This document shows positions 4,690 through 9,391 of a DNA stretch of 9,391 nucleotides, in pieces. The DNA comes from Acidimicrobiia bacterium (GTDB lineage Bacteria > Actinomycetota > Acidimicrobiia > Acidimicrobiales > Acidimicrobilacustridaceae): positions 1-9,391 of the forward strand of contig VERC01000078.1 of assembly GCA_018882825.1 (NCBI GenBank), read 5' to 3'. Numbering within the stretch: position 1 is the first letter of the stretch; each line of letters opens with the position of its first letter. A program made the translations under genes and the position numbers. The notes below the pieces were generated by a model, which saw nothing but the letters and a program-made list of their open reading frames with translations, did no database searches and was not told where the DNA came from.

Positions 4690-6573
4690 ATGATGCCGAG
4701 TTCGCTCCATTCGATGATGCAGGGCAACCGCGACGCGATCGCCGGGGCCAAGGTCGGTCGTTCCACGATCCGCCGGGTGCTGTCGTTCGCCCGTCCCTAC
4801 CGCACGGCCATCGTCGTGTTCATCCTGGTCATCGTGCTGCAGGCCTGTCTCGCCCTCGTCCCGCCGTTGCTGTTCCGTCAGATCCTCGACGTCGCCATCC
4901 CCGAATCGAACCGGGGCCTGCTGCACGTGATGGCCGCCGTCGTCATCGTCTCGGCGGTGGGCGCCGCCCTGCTGGCCTTCGTTGAGCGGTACTTCTCCTC
5001 CCGCATCGGCGAGGGGCTCATCTACGACCTGCGGGTGCGCCTGTTCGACCACGTGTCGGACATGCCGATCGGGTTCTTCACCCGCACACAGACCGGCGCG
5101 CTCATGAGTCGGCTGAACAACGACGTGATCGGCGCGCAACGAGCGGTGACCACCACGCTCGGTTCGGTGGTGTCGAACGTCATCGTCCTCATCACGACCC
5201 TCACCGCCATGCTCGTGCTCGAGTGGCGACTCACCCTGATCGGTCTCGTCGTCCTGCCGGTGTTCATCATCCCCGCCAAGCGGGTGGGCCGTCGCCTGTC
5301 GTCCATCACCCGCAAGGGCTTCGACCTGAACGCGGTGATGAACACCCAGATGACCGAGCGGTTCAACGTGTCCGGCGCGTTGTTGGTGAAGTTGTTCGGC
5401 AATCGCCGTCGCGAGAGCGCCGAGTTCGCTCAACGGGCCGGCGAGGTGCGCGATGTCGGCATCAAGTCCGCCATGTACAGCCGCACGTTCCTCATCGCCC
5501 TGGCCCTCGTCGCCGCGGTCGGTACGGCGCTCGTGTACTGGGTCGGGGGCCAGTTGGTGATCTCCGATGCGATCACCATCGGCACCTTGGTGGCACTGGC
5601 GGCCCTCGTCACCCGCATCTACGAGCCGCTCACCGCGCTGTCGAGCGCCCGGGTCGACATCATGACGGCGCTGGTCTCGTTCGAGCGGGTGTTCGAGGTC
5701 ATCGACCTGCGCAATCCCCTCACCGACGCTGACGATGCGGTGGAACTGGCCGAGTCGAACGGCGCCATCGAGTTCGACGACGTCTCGTTCCGCTACCCGT
5801 CGGGTGCGGAGGTCTCGCTGGCCTCGCTGGAGATCGGATTGAGCGGTGCGGTCGACGACGACGCCGGCGCCGAGGTGCTCCACCACGTGTCGGCCTCCAT
5901 CGCTCCCGGCCAACTGGTGGCGCTGGTGGGACCTTCCGGTGCCGGCAAGACCACGCTCACCTCGTTGGTACCCCGCCTCTACGACGTGACCGGTGGCACG
6001 GTCCGCATCGACGGACACGACGTGCGCTCGCTCACCCTCGATTCGTTGCGCGCCCGGATCGGTGTCGTGTCGCAGGATCCCCACCTGTTCCACGACACCG
6101 TGGCCGAGAACCTCCGGTTCGCCCGGCCCGACGCCACCGATGCCGAGATCGTCGCCGCCTGTCGCGCCGCCCAGATCCACGAGGTGGTCATGGCCCTGCC
6201 CGAGCGGTACGACACCGTGGTCGGCGAGCGGGGCTACCGGCTCTCGGGCGGTGAGAAGCAGCGGCTCGCCATCGCCCGGGTGTTGGTCAAGGCTCCTTCG
6301 ATCGTGATCCTCGACGAGGCCACGAGTCATCTCGATTCGGAGAACGAGTCACTCGTGCAGCAGGCGTTGGCCACGGCGCTGGCCGGGCGCACCGCGCTCG
6401 TCATCGCGCACCGCCTGTCCACCATCACCGGCGCCGATCAGATCCTGGTGCTCGACCGCGGTCGCATCGTCGAGCGCGGTCGTCATGAGGAACTCCTCGC
6501 CACCGAGGGTCTCTACGCCGATCTCTATCGCACGCTCGTGCGTCAGGATCTCGAGGGCGTCTCCGTCGACTGA
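4690..6573 (+). CDS. ABC exporter half-transporter (fused membrane and ATPase domains)
   Basis: A 627-residue type IV (MsbA-like) exporter that should act as a homodimer or heterodimer in the cytoplasmic membrane and expel lipids, drugs or peptides using ATP. Six membrane helices are visible at about 39-62, 79-99, 157-178, 181-198, 265-286 and 296-314. The nucleotide-binding domain has Walker A GPSGAGKTT (414-422), Q-loop Q462, signature LSGGEKQR (518-525), Walker B IVILDE (538-543) with catalytic E543, and switch histidine H574, so the ATPase looks fully competent. An acidic insert of about 22 residues (373-394) lies between FRYP and the next strand. No peptidase or substrate-specific domain is present, and no partner half-transporter is adjacent, which favours a homodimer. 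Substrate cannot be told from sequence. The first 30 bases past the convergent neighbour's stop are shared: its 3' end overlaps that gene by 31 bp. Confidence 0.93.
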   Translation: MMPSSLHSMMQGNRDAIAGAKVGRSTIRRVLSFARPYRTAIVVFILVIVLQACLALVPPLLFRQILDVAIPESNRGLLHVMAAVVIVSAVGAALLAFVERYFSSRIGEGLIYDLRVRLFDHVSDMPIGFFTRTQTGALMSRLNNDVIGAQRAVTTTLGSVVSNVIVLITTLTAMLVLEWRLTLIGLVVLPVFIIPAKRVGRRLSSITRKGFDLNAVMNTQMTERFNVSGALLVKLFGNRRRESAEFAQRAGEVRDVGIKSAMYSRTFLIALALVAAVGTALVYWVGGQLVISDAITIGTLVALAALVTRIYEPLTALSSARVDIMTALVSFERVFEVIDLRNPLTDADDAVELAESNGAIEFDDVSFRYPSGAEVSLASLEIGLSGAVDDDAGAEVLHHVSASIAPGQLVALVGPSGAGKTTLTSLVPRLYDVTGGTVRIDGHDVRSLTLDSLRARIGVVSQDPHLFHDTVAENLRFARPDATDAEIVAACRAAQIHEVVMALPERYDTVVGERGYRLSGGEKQRLAIARVLVKAPSIVILDEATSHLDSENESLVQQALATALAGRTALVIAHRLSTITGADQILVLDRGRIVERGRHEELLATEGLYADLYRTLVRQDLEGVSVD

Positions 6574-7535
6574 GCGAGTGCCCGTCGGACTCGGGGCACG
6601 ACCTCGGTGCCCAGGGCGGTGATCTGCTCGCGGGCAGCGGAGGCCTCGACGCCGACGGCGTGGATCCGCAGATTGAGGCACGTGGCGGCCGTGGTACGGA
6701 TCGCATCGACCAGTTCGGCGGCCAGTGCGGCCGGGTCCTCGCCACAGATCCATCCGTCACCGCGCCAGTGCGACAGCGCCTCGGCGCTCGAGTAGGAGCG
6801 GTAGATGTCGAACTGCGCCTCGAACGCAGCGCGCGGCGGCGTCCCCAACCACACACGACGGATGAGGGCGCGGGCACCGGTTCCGCCGACGGAGGCGTAG
6901 ACCTCGGTCAGTCGTCGCACCCGCTCGGGGTTGGAGCCCCCGTCGAACAGGATCCCCGCGCCGGCCGCCGCGGCGCGTCGCACGGCACCGGGACTCATGG
7001 CCGTGGACACCACCGGGATCGGTGCGGCGGCGCGTTCGGTCAGCGCCCGGTCGCCGGCGAGGGGCCCGAGGTCGTCCCCGCGCAACATGGCCACCAGACG
7101 GGGGAGATCACGGGCGAACACGTCGACGGCGGTCGACTGGTCGACGTCCATCGCCTCGAAGTCGAGTGGCAAAGAACCCGGGCCCACACCGACGCCCACG
7201 CGACCGGGATGTCGCGCGTCCAGCCACGCCACCTCCTCGGCCAGCATGGCCACCGGGCGCAATGGCAGCAGTACCGGGCTCGCTGCCGCCCAGCCGCGCG
7301 ACATCGCCGCCAACTGGAAACCGGACACCTGCAGAGGCGTGGGGAGGTAGCCGGCGAAGCCACCGTGGTGCTCCGCGGTCATGACGCCGTCGAATCCGGC
7401 GGCCACGGCACCGGCCGCTTGGGTGCACAACTGCTCGACGATGTCGGGAGCAGGCAACTCGTTGTGGGGATAGACGCGCAGCGAGATCGAACCGTCGGCG
7501 AACGGCGCGGTCGGTCCGGGCGGGTCGGCGATCAT
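6543..7535 (-). CDS. LLM class (luciferase-like) flavin- or F420-dependent oxidoreductase
   Basis: A 330-residue member of the bacterial luciferase-like family, TIM-barrel enzymes using FMN or coenzyme F420 to oxidise or reduce small organic substrates in the cytoplasm. Family marks include GFDGVMTAEHHGG (47-59; the EHH segment lies at the cofactor/substrate pocket), then a PLRPVAMLAEEVAWLD stretch and PGRVGVGVGPGS, the conserved barrel strand and phosphate-binding region. The start is set at 7535 (MIADPPG) and not at the longer in-frame ATG at 7592: TATCCT (7547-7542) ends 6 nt before it, and the extra 19 residues are proline-rich and unlike the family. FMN versus F420 and the substrate cannot be settled here; F420 is plausible because actinobacteria use it widely. 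Divergent from a SnoaL-like gene, which hints at linked function. Confidence 0.88.
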   Translation of the reverse strand: MIADPPGPTAPFADGSISLRVYPHNELPAPDIVEQLCTQAAGAVAAGFDGVMTAEHHGGFAGYLPTPLQVSGFQLAAMSRGWAAASPVLLPLRPVAMLAEEVAWLDARHPGRVGVGVGPGSLPLDFEAMDVDQSTAVDVFARDLPRLVAMLRGDDLGPLAGDRALTERAAAPIPVVSTAMSPGAVRRAAAAGAGILFDGGSNPERVRRLTEVYASVGGTGARALIRRVWLGTPPRAAFEAQFDIYRSYSSAEALSHWRGDGWICGEDPAALAAELVDAIRTTAATCLNLRIHAVGVEASAAREQITALGTEVVPRVRRALAQSTETPSRS

Positions 7536-7541
7536 CGGCCG

Positions 7542-7547
7542 AGGATA
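7542..7547 (-). promoter_or_regulatory. -10 box (TATCCT) of the LLM oxidoreductase gene
   Basis: On the minus strand TATCCT is followed by 6 nt and the ATG at 7535. It decides the start codon over the ATG at 7592. It lies back to back with the promoter of the SnoaL-like gene, 50 bp apart. Confidence 0.6.
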
Positions 7548-7597
7548 CGGGGGCGGAGCGGGACAGTGCCGAGCCGGTTCCTCGGTCGACACCGTCC

Positions 7598-7603
7598 TAC
7601 GCT
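7598..7603 (+). promoter_or_regulatory. -10 box (TACGCT) of the SnoaL-like gene
   Basis: TACGCT is followed by 6 nt and the ATG at 7610, with no Shine-Dalgarno sequence. The short inverted repeat CGGT-CGAC-ACCG at 7583-7594 lies in the promoter spacer; it is too short to call an operator. Confidence 0.58.
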
Positions 7604-7609
7604 CGGGTC

Positions 7610-8149
7610 ATGACGACCAGCCCGGCCGACGTTCCCACCCCCCTCGAGCGACTGCTCGCCCACGAGGAGATCCGCCAACTGGCCGCGCACTACGCGGTGG
7701 CCATCGACTCCCGCGACCTCGACGGGTTGGTCGCACTTTTCGTCGATGATGTGCGCGTCGGACGCCAGGCATCGGGACGCGAGGCATTGAAGGCGTCGTT
7801 CGACGAGTCGCTCCGCGGCATCGGCGTGTCGATGTTGAACGTCGGCACCCATGCCATCGACCTCGCCGACGCCGACCACGCCACCGGTGCCGTCTACTGC
7901 CACGGTCAGATCCAGGACGGCGACCGGTGGATCCACCAGTTCATCCTCTACCGCGACACCTACGAGCGGCGCGCAGGGCGATGGTTCTTCGTGCGACGGA
8001 TCCACGAACTCTGGTACGGAGAGGTGGCGGCGTCCTCGCCGTTGCGTCTGCCACCCGCCGAGTGGCCCCGGAACCACGACGGACTCGGCACCGTGCCGGG
8101 TTCGTGGCCCTCGTGGTCGGAGTTCTGGGGCGATCGGTCACCGACCTGA
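7610..8149 (+). CDS. SnoaL/NTF2-like domain protein
   Basis: A 179-residue protein with the cone-shaped NTF2-like fold pattern: an N-terminal helix pair (about 12-45) containing RQLAAHYAVAIDSRDLDGL and LFVDDVRVG, a typical SnoaL_4-type opening, then helices and strands ending in FILYRDTYERRAGRWFFVRR (about 114-134), the usual curved-sheet segment. Members include cyclases, dehydratases, hydroxylating-dioxygenase small subunits and many uncharacterised pocket proteins, so the reaction is unknown; the Asp/His positions seen (D33, H82, H112) are only candidates for catalysis. It is cytoplasmic, without signal or membrane segment. It is divergent from the LLM oxidoreductase gene and may act on a related small hydrophobic substrate. 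The last 30 residues (Trp/Pro-rich) extend beyond the fold core. Confidence 0.85.
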   Translation: MTTSPADVPTPLERLLAHEEIRQLAAHYAVAIDSRDLDGLVALFVDDVRVGRQASGREALKASFDESLRGIGVSMLNVGTHAIDLADADHATGAVYCHGQIQDGDRWIHQFILYRDTYERRAGRWFFVRRIHELWYGEVAASSPLRLPPAEWPRNHDGLGTVPGSWPSWSEFWGDRSPT

Positions 8150-8189
8150 GGTTTGCGGTGAGCGGGGACAGGAGCCGTCGGTCGACCGC

Positions 8190-8195
8190 TATCGT
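8190..8195 (+). promoter_or_regulatory. Candidate -10 box (TATCGT) of the DUF4190-like gene
   Basis: TATCGT in the 94-bp gap after the SnoaL-like gene predicts a start near 8202 and a leader of about 42 nt, unlike the leaderless genes around it. No clear -35. Confidence 0.45.
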
Positions 8196-8234
8196 GCGTC
8201 GTTCCCGCGCGCCGAACCCGACGCCGCACCTCCC

Positions 8235-8240
8235 GGAGAG
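8235..8240 (+). promoter_or_regulatory. Ribosome binding site (GGAGAG) of the DUF4190-like gene
   Basis: GGAGAG is 3 nt from the ATG at 8244 (5 nt counted from GGAG), a good Shine-Dalgarno match. It fixes the start at MSDLPPP, while the open frame continues upstream through the SnoaL-like gene as a shadow. It is the only clear Shine-Dalgarno sequence in the window. Confidence 0.75.
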
Positions 8241-8243
8241 ACG

Positions 8244-8987
8244 ATGAGCGATCTCCCGCCGCCCTCGCCGTCCGAGCCACCGGCGTCCCCTCCGAACCTT
8301 CCCCCACCTCCGGCAGCCGCGCCGCCGCCCCCACCGCCGCCGGCCGCAGCGGCTCCGTCTCTTCCGCCTCCTCCACTCCCCCCATCGCCCCCTGTGGCCA
8401 CACCCCGTCCCGAGCCGCTGGCGCCCCCGGCGTCCGGTGAATCGAACTCGATGGGCGTGCTGGCGCTGGTCTTCGGGATCCTGTCGTTCGTCTGCCTCGG
8501 TCCCATCGGTGGCATCCTCGCCGTGGTCTTCGGGATCCTCGGGTTGGCCAAGGCCAAGCAGCTCGAGGGTCGCGGGCGGGGGATGTCGATCGCCGGCATC
8601 GTGTTGGCCATCGTGAACTTCGTCGTGACCATCGGCGTCGTGATCCTGATCATCGTCCTGGCCACCGCCACGTCGCACAGCATGTCCATCCGCTCCGGCG
8701 ATCCGGCGTCGCCCTCCACCTACGAGGTCGGGATCACGAACTGCTCGGTCGATGCGCTCGGCTCCGCCAACTTCAACGGCGTCATCCGGAACACCACCGA
8801 GTCCCGCAGGAGCTTCATGGTGTCCACCGAGATAACCGACTCGTTCGGCACGACGATGCCGTCGTTCCCGTCGCTCGTCATCGACATCCCGCCGGGTGGT
8901 TCTCGACCGTGGCAGGCGATGACCTTCACCGATCCGGTGGGGGACATCACCTGTCGGGTCATCGGCGTGGACAATCTGTTGAACTGA
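8244..8987 (+). CDS. Proline-rich membrane protein with DUF4190-like domain and extracytoplasmic beta domain
   Basis: A 247-residue protein. Residues 4-64 are dominated by proline and alanine, with runs of up to seven prolines, a cytoplasmic disordered tail of a kind common in actinobacterial membrane proteins. A DUF4190-like hairpin follows (about 70-104: GVLALVFGILSF, then GPIGGILAVVFGILGLAKAK), with the typical GRGMSIAGIVLA segment leading into a long third helix (115-141). The rest (about 155-247) should lie outside the cell and resembles FxLYD-type beta-sandwich domains: ITNCSVD, FNGVIRNTTESRRSFMVSTEI, IPPGGSRPW, and CRVIGV; C167 and C237 could form a disulfide. Function is not known; a scaffolding or sensing role in the envelope is a guess. 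The next gene begins 5 nt after the stop, suggesting an operon. Confidence 0.85.
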   Translation: MSDLPPPSPSEPPASPPNLPPPPAAAPPPPPPPAAAAPSLPPPPLPPSPPVATPRPEPLAPPASGESNSMGVLALVFGILSFVCLGPIGGILAVVFGILGLAKAKQLEGRGRGMSIAGIVLAIVNFVVTIGVVILIIVLATATSHSMSIRSGDPASPSTYEVGITNCSVDALGSANFNGVIRNTTESRRSFMVSTEITDSFGTTMPSFPSLVIDIPPGGSRPWQAMTFTDPVGDITCRVIGVDNLLN

Positions 8988-8992
8988 CGGGC

Positions 8993-9391
8993 GTGCGTGT
9001 CGCTCATCTGACCTCCGTCGATCCCGACGTCGTCGCCCACGACCTCGATCGACCGTTCCTCGAGGCGGCCTTCGCCGAGCGCGGCATCGAGTTGGTGGCC
9101 TGTGGGTGGGAGGACGACGGCGTCGACTGGGACGAGTTCGATCTGGTGCTCGTGCGGAGTCCGTGGAACTACGTCGAGAACGAATCCGCCATGCGTCGGT
9201 TCCTGGTCCGGTTCGAGGGGTCGTCCCGGTTCCACAACCCGGTCGGGGTGGTCGAGTGGAATCTCGACAAGCGGTACCTGCGCGATCTGGCGGCGCTCGG
9301 CGTACCTGTGGTGCCCACCGCCCATGTCGACTCTCGTGCCGGACTCGACGACGCGTTGTCCGCGGTGACGGCGGCCGAGGTGGTGGTGAAG
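8993..9391 (+). CDS. ATP-grasp domain protein (RimK/DcsG-like ligase), N-terminal 133 codons
   Basis: The frame runs open to the window edge. The translation starts MRVAHLTSVDPD (GTG start), then FDLVLVRSPWNY (about residues 49-60), a FHNPVGVVEWNLDKRYL segment (about 81-97) and LGVPVVPTAHV, ending in EVVVK, where an ATP-binding lysine of the ATP-grasp fold is expected. This pattern of pre-ATP-grasp domain, NP...WN.DK and VPVVPT matches glutathione-synthetase-like ligases that include the cycloserine-pathway DcsG group and RimK-like enzymes, which join a carboxylate to an amine through an acyl phosphate. The catalytic half is outside the window, so the substrate cannot be inferred. GTG at 8993 is chosen because it gives the family opening and sits 5 nt after the preceding stop; no strong Shine-Dalgarno is seen, so translation may be coupled. 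Confidence 0.8.
   Translation, partial: MRVAHLTSVDPDVVAHDLDRPFLEAAFAERGIELVACGWEDDGVDWDEFDLVLVRSPWNYVENESAMRRFLVRFEGSSRFHNPVGVVEWNLDKRYLRDLAALGVPVVPTAHVDSRAGLDDALSAVTAAEVVVK

Noticed and set aside
3145..6330. 1061-codon open frame on the minus strand across the envelope and ABC genes
   Set aside because: It is antisense to two well-supported genes; its translation is rich in His, Asp, Arg and Gly from GC-rich third positions, with no domain or fold pattern. Long antisense frames are expected at this GC content.
7536..7592. Longer N-terminus for the LLM protein starting at 7592
   Set aside because: The added 19 residues are proline-rich and unlike the family, and the TATCCT box 6 nt before the ATG at 7535 indicates a leaderless start there.
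6660..7613. 317-codon plus-strand frame opposite the LLM gene
   Set aside because: The minus-strand translation has clear LLM family motifs, while this one is low-complexity Arg/Gly/His without motifs.
7851..8243. Upstream extension of the DUF4190-like reading frame into the SnoaL-like gene
   Set aside because: The SnoaL-like frame is recognisable there, and GGAGAG directly before the ATG at 8244 fixes the start; the extension is a Thr/Ser/Arg-rich shadow.
8250..8440. Simple-sequence CCG/CCT tract as a repeat element
   Set aside because: It encodes the proline/alanine-rich tail in frame with a good ribosome binding site; no period is conserved.
1..9391. CRISPR array, insertion sequence, integrase or toxin-antitoxin pair
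   Set aside because: No direct repeats with spacers, no terminal inverted repeats with transposase, and no recombinase or toxin-like small genes. The tRNA 3' ends show no repeated copy nearby that would mark an integrated element.

Overview
The window is high-GC DNA from an actinobacterium. The gene content (a dnaX/ffs/tRNA-Ser/tadA housekeeping cluster, a luciferase-like flavin/F420-type oxidoreductase, a DUF4190-type membrane protein) and the strong habit of placing a TANNNT -10 box 6-9 nt before the start codon with no Shine-Dalgarno sequence suggest the Acidimicrobiia or a related deep actinobacterial lineage. That placement is inference and was not tested by a search. No insertion sequence, integrase, CRISPR array or phage gene is visible.

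Left part (1-2152), housekeeping. On the minus strand dnaX (clamp-loader subunit tau/gamma; its C-terminal end lies outside the window) is preceded by ffs, the 4.5S RNA of the signal recognition particle. Divergent from ffs run tRNA-Ser(GGA), tadA (the tRNA adenosine deaminase that makes inosine 34) and tRNA-Ser(CGA), closed by a perfect 12-bp hairpin. The -10 boxes for ffs and tRNA-Ser(GGA) point in opposite directions and overlap.

Middle part (2203-6573), cell envelope. A large secreted protein has a lipoprotein-like signal, a Ser/Thr-rich linker, a glycine-rich beta-strand core and a C-terminal membrane helix. It is followed by a complete ABC exporter half-transporter with all ATPase motifs. 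Each has its own promoter, so co-function is not shown.

Right part (6543-9391), accessory metabolism and envelope. A luciferase-like monooxygenase family gene (minus strand, tail overlapping the ABC gene by 31 bp) is divergent from a SnoaL/NTF2-like gene across a 74-bp gap holding two back-to-back promoters. Then come a proline-rich DUF4190-like membrane protein, the only gene here with both a leader and a clear Shine-Dalgarno sequence, and the first 133 codons of an ATP-grasp ligase that starts 5 nt after it and runs off the end.

The most distinctive signals are regulatory: an almost uniform leaderless gene architecture on both strands, a tRNA gene whose promoter spacing predicts transcription starting on the mature 5' base, and interlocked divergent promoters for SRP RNA and a serine tRNA. 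The 803-residue envelope protein is the best candidate for an undescribed protein family. No clearly new multi-gene system is evident.
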